NCBI GenBank assembly: GCA_010645155.1
Contig: JAAGOF010000088.1
Span: 1,087,384-1,151,383 of the forward strand
Reading direction: 5' to 3'
Source: Tigriopus japonicus
Taxonomy: Eukaryota > Arthropoda > Copepoda > Harpacticoida > Harpacticidae
Length of the DNA stretch: 64,000 nucleotides
Within the stretch, counting starts at the first letter, position 1. Each line of letters begins with the position of its first letter. The notes beneath the pieces were generated by a model. It did no database searches and was not told where the DNA came from. It worked only from the letters and a program-made list of their open reading frames with translations. Below are positions 11,870-21,710 of the stretch, piece by piece. The position numbers and the translations under genes were made by a program.

Positions 11870-13399
11870 ATGTTACTCAAAGGAGTCTCATGGTTTTCCT
11901 TGTTTATGCGCTCTGAAGTGGAAACGAATTGCCCATCCCTGTAATTCAACCACAGTACGTATTTTATTATGACATCTTTCTGCTTTCAGCCTCCTCCATT
12001 TGTTAATGGCCTTCGCGCCAATATAAACCCTAGTCTTTTGACCATTGGAGAACGTCTGAAATACATGCCACGACTCCAGTATATGGCTACTCTTTCACAA
12101 GGAGTTGGCATGAGCAGTCCTTTGGTCTCCAAACACAACGTGACCGCATTTATTCCTACTGATAAAGCCTTCATTCAGGTAAGGTCAAAGGAATCTCGTC
12201 GGATTGCATTTTTAACAAACCTTATGGGATCTGTAAGGCATCCCCATGCGATTTTGACTTTCATCGTTGTTCGTCCAAGCACATATTTGTCGACTAGAGG
12301 AGGCCCTTTTTGGTTTGGTGGTACCACTATAAACTTTTGATAACTTTCAAACAGAGTGGTGGAGTATTTGCGAATGAAATTACAATTTCGTAAATTTGAA
12401 TTTTATTTCCAAGTAATTTCATTGAGTTACTTAAATTGGCACTCAAAGTACGTATTATCATAACTGCACTTGACAAAATTAAGTCTAGGTTCGTAATAGT
12501 CATTAATTCCATTAGCACTCAAAGTAAATAAATTTACTACTTTTTTTAATTGCTTATATTTTTGGCATGAGATTCGAAGTAATATAGATACAATTACAAA
12601 TTATAATTTCATTTTCACCTGATTTTAGCTACATTTAGGTCATTTACTACCTTCAGAATGAATAGAAACAATCTAGTGCAATGACATGAATAACTGAATA
12701 ACTAGTGATGTCATCGTTTTTGACGGGAAAAAAAGTTCGGAAGACATGTGTTTTGATGAGCATCAAAGGTTTTCAAATTACTTTGCAACACTTCTCAACA
12801 TACATTAACCATACCATTGCTCTTAAATGCAACATTTTTCGAAAATCTGACCCTTGAAAACTGAGACATTTTTTTGGCAAGCCTAGGCTGCTAACGGCAG
12901 CAGGTCTGTAATACGATACGGTAATCGCTCCCATTGCCAAGTAACTGAAATACTGATTAATTGATTTTCAAATAAAGGCAATCATAATCAATTAACAGTC
13001 GAGATAGGCCAAATAATTGCAATTAATTCCAACTCAGAGAAAAGTTATTGTTGTCATCATTAAGTGCTTTCGACAAATGAAATTATAACTCTTGAAGGAT
13101 ATTGATACACGTCTGGTTTTTTTTAGATAAGTCGTGATGAAGTGGTTGCTCTATTCGCTAACCGTACTCTAGCAGAGAAGGCTGTGAGATCCCACGTGGT
13201 GGACCATCTGATTGATTTGGACTCGATCTCGCCAGGAACGGACTTTCAATTAACCAATTTGGCTGGTGACGAGCTCACACTGTACAAACATAACAATGGA
13301 CAGACCTTAGCCATCAGTCCTTTTGGCATCGCTCGAATTGTGGGTCAGAACATTCAGGCCTTCAACGGAATCATACACGTGGTGGACACGGTCCTCTAG
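11870..13399 (+). CDS. FAS1 (fasciclin) domain protein, 3' part of gene
   Basis: Two certain exons are 11990-12178 and 13127-13399 (TAG stop). They join in phase 0 through an AG|GTAAGG donor and a TTTTAG acceptor. Together they encode 153 residues of a fasciclin domain: the motif NVTAFIPTDKAF (FAS1 H1-like, usually TxFAPTxxAF), then FANRTLAEKAVRSHVVDHL, and ending GIARIVGQNIQAFNGIIHVV (the H2-like GxIHxID region). A possible third exon, 11870-11954, is cysteine-containing (CYSKESHGFPCLCALKW) and fits by phase, but the intron to the next exon would be only 35 nt. Family members (fasciclin I, periostin/TGFBI type) are secreted or GPI-anchored adhesion proteins. The upstream exons with signal peptide and other FAS1 domains were not found in the window. 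The gene converges tail-to-tail on lin-28, with only 120 bp between the two stop codons. Confidence 0.85.
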
Positions 13400-13410
13400 A
13401 GAAATACACA

Positions 13411-13416
13411 TTTATT
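13411..13416 (-). terminator. Polyadenylation signal of lin-28
   Basis: AATAAA on the minus strand, 104 nt after the lin-28 stop. Cleavage 10-30 nt further on would fall inside the final codons of the convergent FAS1 gene, so the two transcripts would overlap antisense. Confidence 0.5.
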
Positions 13417-13461
13417 GCAGTTACTTGTAGACTGATTATTGCTTTGGATTCATTGCACATG

Positions 13462-13468
13462 GAGGTAG
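13462..13468 (-). promoter_or_regulatory. Putative let-7 microRNA site in the lin-28 3' UTR
   Basis: The minus-strand RNA reads ACUACCUC here, a perfect match to let-7 seed nucleotides 2-8 (GAGGUAG). It lies 52 nt after the lin-28 stop codon. Just 5' of it the RNA reads AACUCAUAUCA, which allows partial pairing to the let-7 3' half. let-7 repression of lin-28 through the 3' UTR is established in nematodes and vertebrates. Its use here is inference. Confidence 0.55.
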
Positions 13469-13519
13469 TTGATATGAGTTAGAGGCAGATTTCAAGGTAC
13501 ATAATGAGTGATTTGCATC

Positions 13520-16500
13520 TCAGGATGAACTTCTTTTCTTCTTCTTGTCATCTGGTAATGTTGGACAATCTTCGATAAGATGTGAAGTAGATTTGCAATG
13601 GTGACAACATTTGGGCATGGGCTCTTTTGGGCATTTGGATGCGATGTGACTGGCGAAATCTCCGCAATTGAAACACCTAAAATTGAGAATAATTGATGAT
13701 ATAAATCAAAAAATTCATGAAGCACACCTAAACTGAAGGCGAATTGATCACTTCCTCCAATTATTTCTAATTAATTAAGTATAAATTAATGCGAGGATAA
13801 AAAGGAAAGCAGGCCTTCGATGAGCTCAGTGTCGTTATCGATCCTTTGGTTTTTGCATTTCTCACGAATTCTATGAGGTGTTCATAGTTCATAAGTTAAC
13901 ATGAAAAAATTTACGTTTCCTGTGAAGAGATCAATCTTTGTTGACGGAAAAATCAAACAAATGTGTCATTTGTCAACATTTGAAAAATTTGACAAATCCA
14001 AGGTCATTCAAACTTAAAATCTACCGCCATCAAAGAGCATCAAAGTGTATTGATATATCTTTTTGCCGTACAAGTGTGTTCTTTCACAAGAAATCAATGG
14101 TCCAAAATGTGACACAAAAAGAGGGCGCAAAAGCATACGAATAGCTTTTGGTGATTAACCCTAAGGCCATGTCAAGAAAAAAAAAAACAAGACAGGTATA
14201 TTGAGGGCAATGACTTTTAAAGGTCTAACGTTTGTTCTGAAGAAAATATTGTCCTTTGATCTCATCAAGCAAGAGACAGAGACCATTTCCAACAAGGCTG
14301 ATCAAAGAAGGAAGGACATGCGCGCACAATTTCAAGCAAATTAGGCATGAAACACTTGAAGATTGCTAGTTTTTCGCAAAATAATCCCGTTTAAAGTAAA
14401 TATATTAGGAGAGACAGTGGTGAGATGATATTTCATTATTTCTTTTTCATTTTGGAAATGGTTACCAGCGGATACCTATTGCTTTTCACAATGTTTTTTG
14501 CAACAAGAGGAGAACAAACAGAGACACAAAGTTTGCTTAACCTTTCTGTTTAAGAACACTTTGAACATCAAACACCCTCAGATAGGTCTAGAAAAGTAAA
14601 ATATAATATGGCCGGAAAGTTTCGAGCCCCTTGAATTGCCACCTCCGTTCGCCGAATTTGCAGGATTGAGTAAATTTTGTCGTGATTCACTATCCTCTGT
14701 TTGATTCTATTTATGTTCGAACATTATGTACACGAACCAATTTCCAAACTATGACTTGGTGATGCCCATTTATTTTTTAAGAATTTGCATAAACAAGCCA
14801 AAATTTTCATGCCAGTGTTTGGACTCTCACGATCAACTTTGGATTTTTGGCATTTAAGCTTGTTTCCACAAAAACACTATTCGAAACGTAAAACACCTAC
14901 AAGTCCAGAGATAGTGTTACAATGTTAACTCTGTACAAGTCGATTGTTGAGTCGCATCTTGAATATGCCTCACCCATTTGGGCTCCAATGAGTTCAGCAG
15001 GTCTGCAAAAGGTCGAGCAGGTCCAAAATATGTTTCACTAGGAACATCACAGGAATGAGAGAGCTCTCGTATTGGGAGAGACTCCAAAAGTTAGTACTGT
15101 ACAGTACTCAGAGAAGGTATGAAAGGTATGTATGTATGTATGTATGTATGTATTTATTAAGTGAATGATTACACTTTTATGATAATGTGAAAAGGGACGT
15201 CCGTTTGTATAGAGATTTGATTTGTCAATAATTTCTTGTGCTTTCACAGGGGAACTGTCCTAGAAAACATCTTGACATTTTTTTTAAAAAGTATGTCGCA
15301 CTGGGCGTGTTTAATTTCCAACGGTGCTTTATTCCAAAGGAGGGAGGCCTTCACTAAGAAACTGTTCTTGGGGTAATCCATGAGATTTGGCCTCGATACG
15401 TTTCCTTGTGTAGAAGATCTCGTTTCCATGTGTATTTTGGGTGCTGGGCGAAGTTTTTCTGAAATGAAGGGGATATCGTTTTCAAGTGCACGGCGCGTTT
15501 CGACGAGCATCACTTCCGTGGCTATCTGGTTTACCGTAGGAATGCCCGTATGTTGTACCAGTGAGCCGAGAGAAATTTGATCTTTTTGTCGACATCCCAT
15601 CAAGAACCGATTTACTCGATTTAGTGCAACCTGGAGACTCTTCATTTTCTCAGATTTCGGGTCATCTTTATGCAATTGCACCTCGCCATATATGGTCAAT
15701 CCTGTTCTCAACCCCGATAGGATAAGTCCGTGCACCACTGTTTTGAGAAGGGGTTTTGGAACATAGGTGCTAACCCTCCCGAGTATGCCGAGGCGCGTGA
15801 GGATCATCTTCTTCATGGCTTCAATATGATCCCTTCCCGATAGATCCCATGTGACTTCAATCCCCAAGATATTTACTACTCTTGAGGAACTTATCTCTTC
15901 TCCGCCAATTGAGATTGATGAGGACAACAGAGTTTCCCCAGGGGGTGGCCTCCTTTGAATTAGGAGGTACTTGGTTTTTGTTGCGTTTGCTACCAACCAG
16001 TTGGACGCCATGAATTTGAGGATTGCATTGGCCTCCTTTTCCAGCTTTTGCTTCAATTCTGAGAGGTTTTGCCCTGAGATAGAGGCAGTTGTGTCGTCTG
16101 CATATGATGTTATTGATGCCCCTGTCCATAGAGGCAGGTCTGACATATACAACAGGAATAAGAGCGGTGAAAGGACGCTCCCTTGAGGACATCCACTTTC
16201 CATGTATGTTGTCTCAGACATTGAGTCGTCAAGAAACACCGTTTGTGTCCTCCCTTCTAGGAACGATCTCACCCACGAAACACTGTGTCTGTCAAAGCCA
16301 AGCACCTCGAGCTTTTGGCAAAGAACACTGGCATCCATGCAGTCAAATGCAGACGTAAGGTCAAAGAGTATTACCCCCACTAGGCCATCAATCGCTCTTT
16401 TTTCACCCCAGTTTGTGAGCATGGAGAGAACCGCTGTGTTTGTTGATCTTTTTGGTAGGAAGCCGTGTTGAGAGGACGGGAGAAGTTGGAACTCCTCCAC

Positions 16501-19500
16501 ATAAGCCATGATCTGTTCTCTATCGATCGATTCCAGTACCTTTGAGGCTATTGGTAACAACGATATGGGACGATAATTTGATATCTCTTCCTTTTTCCCG
16601 TTCTTGTGAATGGGGATCGTCTTTGCGGCTTTCCACGTTGTTGGAAACATACCATCCCTCAATGATGTATTTATGATTCTCGTTAGTGGAAGGATCAGGA
16701 CTTGTAGGCTCTTTTTCAAAACGTCTGATCTTAGTCCATCCCATCCCGTGCTATTTGAGCTTTTGAGAGCGTTGACGTGTTTTCTGACCGTTTGTTCACT
16801 AACTGTTGCCAACGAGAACTTATGATCATGTTTTTTCTGTCCCATTGCTTCTTTTAATCTAGCCATCGGGTCCTCTTGAAGACTAAGATCTACTTTTGAC
16901 CTGAGTTCTCTTACTTTTGCGGTGAAGAAATCGCTGAAAGCTTGTCCCACTTCTGATTGATCGATTAAGATGTCATTTTCCACATTTCTAAGTTGGGGGG
17001 ACGTTGATGTGCCAGATTTTGTGACTTTGTTGACCACTTTCCATATGTTGGAGTTTGTTATATCTTCTTCACCCAAGAGTCTTTCAATTTCTTTTTGTGC
17101 ATCTTTTCTCTGCATTTTTGTGCTTTTGTTTCGCAGCCTTGTGTAATGTTTCCAGGCGTTCCTCTGCTCTTCGGGTGAACCATGGTTAACGGCTTTCCTT
17201 GCCTCATCTCGTTGTGCCATGATTTCTTTCGTTTCGTTGGAAAGGTCATGACGGTAGTTTGAACTTATTTTCATCGTTCTCTCGGGAGCAAATTTGTCCA
17301 AGGACAGACCCACAAAGTTATCCATGGCTTGGGTCATCTCGTCCACATCTTCTGTATTACCGAGGCATTCCCATGGGTGCGAGGCTAAATCTTTTAGGAA
17401 CTGAGCTTGATCAAAGTTTTTGTATGTTCTGCGCCTGATCGTCTTCCAGGTTTGTTGCTTTTTCGAATGTGTTATTGGAATATTCACCATCACCGGGAGG
17501 TGATCACTCATCCCGTTTATATATGTATCTGCCATCACTTTGTCCAGTTCCATGGAAGACAGGACCAAGTCGATTTCTGAAGTGGTTGTGACTAGACCTT
17601 CTTTGGTCTGGCGACGACAAGCAAAAGTATTGCCTACCTGATGTCGTTTTAGAGAATTTGAGGCCAAGCATGACTGAAGGTCTTGCACAAGTGTTTTGAG
17701 GTAATATGAGTTCTCATCGAATCGTTTTGCATCGAGATTGAAATCGCCCACAACGATTAGTGGCATCTGATACTGTATGTCTTCAAGAGCATTCATGGGC
17801 TCTGTCCCAACCCAGGATTTGAGATCAGTTGTAGTGATCGGGGAGGTTTTACGTGCGTTCTGAGAGCACCTCCAAATCCAAGGGAATCGAGGCTAGTTCG
17901 ATCAATGAAGTCCTCTTCTCTTCTTTATCGGGTTCCTTCATTGTTCAATCTTTTGCCCATTAGTCTTTGTTGGGAAAATAGGAGCTGATCCTCTAACAGC
18001 TTTTAAAGCAGGGTAAGGTATTTTTTTGAACACTTTTCCTGACCAACCCGCTATTCAAGGGTTGTATAGATCTGGCAATAGTAACTCGTTGGCGGATCAA
18101 ATTTCGGATAAATGTTGATTTTATGTAGTAACATTTATGCTTAACTATCTTTGCAGGGAATCCCATTCTTAGTAGCAGTAGTAAAATATTCGCCCCCCCT
18201 CAAAAAATAAGAGAAATGCTATTGATTCATTATAATACTGTGTGTTCTTATGATCATCATAATACTGCGTGTTCTTTTGAAAGAACTCCTCAATGACTCA
18301 ATGATGCGCACAATTGAAGCAGCTTTCAAGGCCTTCCACGAACTAATGTACAACACTTCTTCGTCGGTCGGAATTTTCACTTTTATGAATAATCAAGATC
18401 AAACTCAACCAAGTGAATAAACCACTTACATGTCTGGCTGAATCCAATTGATCTTACCCATAAAACCCGGAAAAACAAAGACAATATAGAGCACTATGAT
18501 TATAAGAGTACGCTCATGAGCTTGATGAGGCTTTCATGGGGCTCAAAAAATAAAAGAAGAGCTTACATGATATGTAATATTTTGTTTCCAATGCATTTTT
18601 AATGATTAGCAAGTTTTGTATGGTATTTTTATAATATACAATATTCAAGAACATTCACAAAATTTGCAACAGCAATATTGTAGTAATAAGCAATTCTTCC
18701 TAAGATTTGCATTTTTTCTTGGACTTTCCCATTGAGGCAACTAACTCCAGGCAAGGACTCTAGTGCTGGAGGGTCCTTGCTCTAGTTTGCCATTACATTT
18801 TGCCAGAGGGCGCACTCTATTAAAAAACCCATATAAAGTGGTGCCAGTGAGGCAACAGCGCACTAAATTACAGCTAAAGTATTGTTCAGAAATCTGCCCA
18901 AGCACAAGCAGACAGCAATCTCTCCTCTCCTTTTTCTGCTCAAATCCTGGTGCCAAGCACGTAGGACCAGCCCAATATCATGTGCGTACTCTTTTCTTAA
19001 AGTTCTCGAAGACAATCCTCACCTGACTTTCCGTAATTTCTTCTTGGCCCCGGGTCTACGATGCGATCCTTGGCAATCTCCACCGCCCTTGGCACGCACT
19101 GCTGTGGCCTCGAGGCCTTTGTCCGAACGCGTGACTTGGTATTCTATCTCTTCATCATCGCCCAAAGACCGAAAGCCCGTCATCTGAAGTGCTGACTGCA
19201 AAAAACAATGTTGACAATGGCCTGTCAGTCACTCTCTTGAGAGTGGAAACGAAAACGCCAGCATCACAATGATGTTGATCATCATCATCATCATCATGTG
19301 GGGATGGCATATGAATACATGTATAAGACAGTTTTTGTCGATTCTTTTATCCAATGAGAGAAAAAAAAATGGCCTAATCGGGAAGAATAGTGTTCTCTAT
19401 GGGTGTATTTTTTCCCGTTCTTGATCCCTATGGAGCGGGACTTTCCCTACCAATCTGTCAAGGTACACCAACTGCAAATATTTAGCAATAGTGGTAGAAC

Positions 19501-21641
19501 TAGAGAGGACTAAAGATATTCTGTAGAGGATTTTCCGTGTTTCTTTTTTGTTGGATGGAAATTGGGTTCGAGATTTGAAAGGAGGACAAGTGAGGAGGTC
19601 TTCTGGATTTGGAAAATGATGGAACCCGAGATATAATGAACTAAACATTCTCGATTTCTGTTTCCTTGTGGGTGGTTTCAAGTTGTCAAAAGATGGGCAT
19701 TGTTCAGTCAAAGCTTATTGATGAAATGGAATGGAGTGAAGTTTAGACGTTACCGATAATAAAACACAAAGTTCTCAAGTGAATCGACAAATTGATGTAT
19801 ATTTATGAAATGGATAAAATAGACCTAGTTCAAAGGTTTAAATAATTCTTCAATCCAAGTTGAATATAAGAATAAAAGAGATATTAGAGAACACCTTTTT
19901 TATTATATCAAGCGATTTTTCCATTTTCAAACGACTTTAAGCACTTTCTGTCATCACCAAATGTATTATTTGATCACGAATTATTCTAATATCGATAATT
20001 CTTAAATCATATATCCTCTTGATCCAAGTTGAAGTTGGAATTGAACAGAGCATAAGCAGATTTCTCGAAATCGTTAATGAAATAAATCAAGCAAACTATT
20101 CAACGGGTTTATCGATTGATGCCCTTTTGTGAATATCCTGGCCGCACTAATGTTACAGAATATCGTAAACAAAAGAAATTGAAAAAATGTTTTCATTTCA
20201 TAGAATATTAATGTAAACGACTGTAGATAACAAATTGTCATTTATTGTAGAACATTCCAAACCCCACCAGAACTACACACCCTATTTTATGATCATAAGT
20301 TTGGTCTGGATGTTGCCTTTTCCTTATGGCTCAGTGATGTGTCCTTTCAACTTCATATTTTGTGTCCCAAATTTAAGAAGCACGGAGTGTAATGAAGATT
20401 TCAAAATGTCATTTACCTTTTGAGAAGCCAAGTTCACAACACGTGGCTCGAAATGGAACACTTGTGTACAAAATAATGGTAAAAGTAATCATTAGTTTGA
20501 AAAGTTTTCGTAAAGGCAGTACAACTAGTTTCAAAATGATAAGATAAATCCAAGAAATATTTATTTTGGATTTACAAATAATGATTTTTGGTGTATTGTG
20601 GTTGGTGGTAGTAATTCAGTAAAAAGACCGGTTTTTACGAGCCAGAAAAAAAGCTTCATATTGATAAATATAGAGAATGAAACTCATATATATAAACGGT
20701 ACAAATACTGATGATCCAGAAGACTTTTTGCTTGCACTCATTTTATTAAGGACAATCAATTAACCATTGATAATGAGACATCACATGAACTTTTCCTTAT
20801 CAAAAAAGAGACAGAAGTTGTGACGCACTACGTTCGATTGGGTTTTCCTCTCCTTCTATGGTTGGTGCCATCCCAAAAATGTTATTAATTTCCTGCGGTT
20901 CCCCGAAATGACAAACTAAAATTGTTTCATTCTCCAACAATCCCGTTGTTTCCCGTTGCTCTCCAATCCTCTATTATTATTATTCCTCATCCTTACATGT
21001 ACACGTGAAACGGAAAAGCATTAACAGACAGACGGGTCAAGTCGAAAAACGACTCCGAGAACAGATTGACAGTTGAGCTCGGGATTGAAACCTGACCATC
21101 CAATTTGTGTCACTTTGACCGCTCACCACCCTATTTTCTGGACCGTCATCAGTCCACGTGAAAAGCTGGTCATCCCGAAATAGACCTCAGTCCATTTGAG
21201 GGCAGATGGACAAATGTACTTGGTAGCCCCTTATGGGTGTAGTATGTGCGAACAACAATGGTTGCTGGTCAATTCTTTCTTAGTTTGCAGTTCATTTCAG
21301 ATCTGTCGGAGGCCATAAATCTCGTTGGAACGTGGCCCATCAGAGCTGTTTTTACGCTATGTTTTCAAGCGATGCTTTCTACGCGGTATTTAACAAGGAG
21401 GAAGGTTACTTCACCTGATGAACAAACACCTCATCCTCGCCATCTTCGGACACGACGAATCCCCATCCTTTGGCCACGTTGAACCATTTACACTTGCCAG
21501 GCAACCATTCTAAAGAAAGCACACATGATACCCCGCGATTAAAGACAACTTTTTAAAGGATTCGAAACTCAATTTGATAGCCTCACTTTCATCATCATTC
21601 GACTTGGTCGGCGTCTCCGGATTCGATGGATCGGCACTCAT
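13520..21641 (-). CDS. lin-28: Lin-28 homologue (cold-shock domain plus two CCHC zinc knuckles), 159 aa
   Basis: Coding exons on the minus strand are 21641-21587, 21509-21415, 19195-19023 and 13676-13520 (480 nt, phases 1/0/2 all close). Residues ~20-78 form the cold-shock domain with the RNP motifs KWFNVAKGWGFV and EVFVHQ, then MTGFRSLGDDEEIEYQV and KGLEA. Residues 109-123 (CFNCGDFASHIASKC) and 132-145 (CHHCKSTSHLIEDC) are the zinc knuckles. A lysine/serine tail follows. The combination of one cold-shock domain with two CCHC knuckles is diagnostic of Lin-28, an RNA-binding protein that blocks let-7 maturation and controls developmental timing. The first knuckle has CX2CX5HX4C spacing, one residue longer than vertebrate Lin28. 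I chose the ATG at 21641 (A at -3). An in-frame ATG at 21710 would add 23 residues but has poor context. Intron 3 is 5.3 kb and carries LINE sequences. Confidence 0.93.
14893..15126 (+). mobile_element. Decayed LINE reverse-transcriptase fragment
   Basis: The plus strand encodes a typical C-terminal piece of a non-LTR retrotransposon reverse transcriptase: MLTLYKSIVESHLEYASPIW, then VEQVQNMF and, one frame over, TGMRELSYWERLQKLVLYS and QRR. A one-base insertion near 15036 causes the frame change and a stop. The fragment is in the opposite orientation to the intact LINE and is cut by that element's microsatellite tail at 15127. It is therefore older and was probably the insertion target. Confidence 0.75.
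15127..17800 (-). mobile_element. 5'-truncated non-LTR retrotransposon (LINE, Jockey/CR1-like group)
   Basis: The element runs on the minus strand from about 17800 to a (CATA)n tail at 15127-15156, preceded by TTAATAAATACATA. Microsatellite tails are typical of several LINE clades. The 850-codon frame inside is uninterrupted, so the insertion is recent. The N-terminal half of the endonuclease and any ORF1 are missing, consistent with 5' truncation on integration. It lies in lin-28 intron 3 in the same transcriptional orientation as lin-28. Confidence 0.85.
15244..17796 (-). CDS. LINE ORF2: endonuclease C-terminus plus reverse transcriptase, 850 aa
   Basis: The first ~110 residues are the end of an apurinic-type endonuclease: IVVGDFNLD, the conserved SEIDLVLSS, and SDHLPVM with the catalytic-type SDH. 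The reverse transcriptase follows. It has KTIPIHKNGKKEEISNYRPI and SLLPIASKVLE (blocks 1-2), QHGFLPKRSTNTAVL, LFDLTSAFDCMD (metal-binding aspartates), SGCPQGSVLSPLLFLLYMSD, and the active-site SYADDTT around residue 560. The C-terminal region ends KHAQCDILFKKNVKMFSRT. The enzyme would nick the target and reverse-transcribe the element's RNA. The frame continues upstream of the ATG at 17796 for about 30 codons without resembling endonuclease, so truncation falls near 17800. A clade below Jockey/CR1-like cannot be set by eye. Confidence 0.92.
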   Translation of the reverse strand: MNALEDIQYQMPLIVVGDFNLDAKRFDENSYYLKTLVQDLQSCLASNSLKRHQVGNTFACRRQTKEGLVTTTSEIDLVLSSMELDKVMADTYINGMSDHLPVMVNIPITHSKKQQTWKTIRRRTYKNFDQAQFLKDLASHPWECLGNTEDVDEMTQAMDNFVGLSLDKFAPERTMKISSNYRHDLSNETKEIMAQRDEARKAVNHGSPEEQRNAWKHYTRLRNKSTKMQRKDAQKEIERLLGEEDITNSNIWKVVNKVTKSGTSTSPQLRNVENDILIDQSEVGQAFSDFFTAKVRELRSKVDLSLQEDPMARLKEAMGQKKHDHKFSLATVSEQTVRKHVNALKSSNSTGWDGLRSDVLKKSLQVLILPLTRIINTSLRDGMFPTTWKAAKTIPIHKNGKKEEISNYRPISLLPIASKVLESIDREQIMAYVEEFQLLPSSQHGFLPKRSTNTAVLSMLTNWGEKRAIDGLVGVILFDLTSAFDCMDASVLCQKLEVLGFDRHSVSWVRSFLEGRTQTVFLDDSMSETTYMESGCPQGSVLSPLLFLLYMSDLPLWTGASITSYADDTTASISGQNLSELKQKLEKEANAILKFMASNWLVANATKTKYLLIQRRPPPGETLLSSSISIGGEEISSSRVVNILGIEVTWDLSGRDHIEAMKKMILTRLGILGRVSTYVPKPLLKTVVHGLILSGLRTGLTIYGEVQLHKDDPKSEKMKSLQVALNRVNRFLMGCRQKDQISLGSLVQHTGIPTVNQIATEVMLVETRRALENDIPFISEKLRPAPKIHMETRSSTQGNVSRPNLMDYPKNSFLVKASLLWNKAPLEIKHAQCDILFKKNVKMFSRTVPL
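18020..18205 (+). repeat. SINE-like interspersed repeat, copy B
   Basis: It shares GTATAGATCTGGCAATAGTA, then CTTTGCAGGGAATCCCATTC, with copies A and C. It also has the upstream CTGACCAACCCGCTATTCAAG that is shared with copy C. It ends in a short C-run and an A-rich tail. It lies in lin-28 intron 3, just upstream of the LINE. Confidence 0.65.
19276..19296. repeat. (ATC)n microsatellite
   Basis: A short run of ATC triplets in lin-28 intron 2, just upstream of exon 3. Confidence 0.8.
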
Positions 21642-21710
21642 GATTTTTTGACGGAGATGGGTTAGGAGAGACACCTTGGAATTGCACTTGGTGATGGATT
21701 CATTGCACAT

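Noticed and set aside
18750..18782. Short hairpin (GCAAGGAC ... GTCCTTGC) in a lin-28 intron
   Set aside because: The stem is too short for a microRNA precursor and there is no supporting context.
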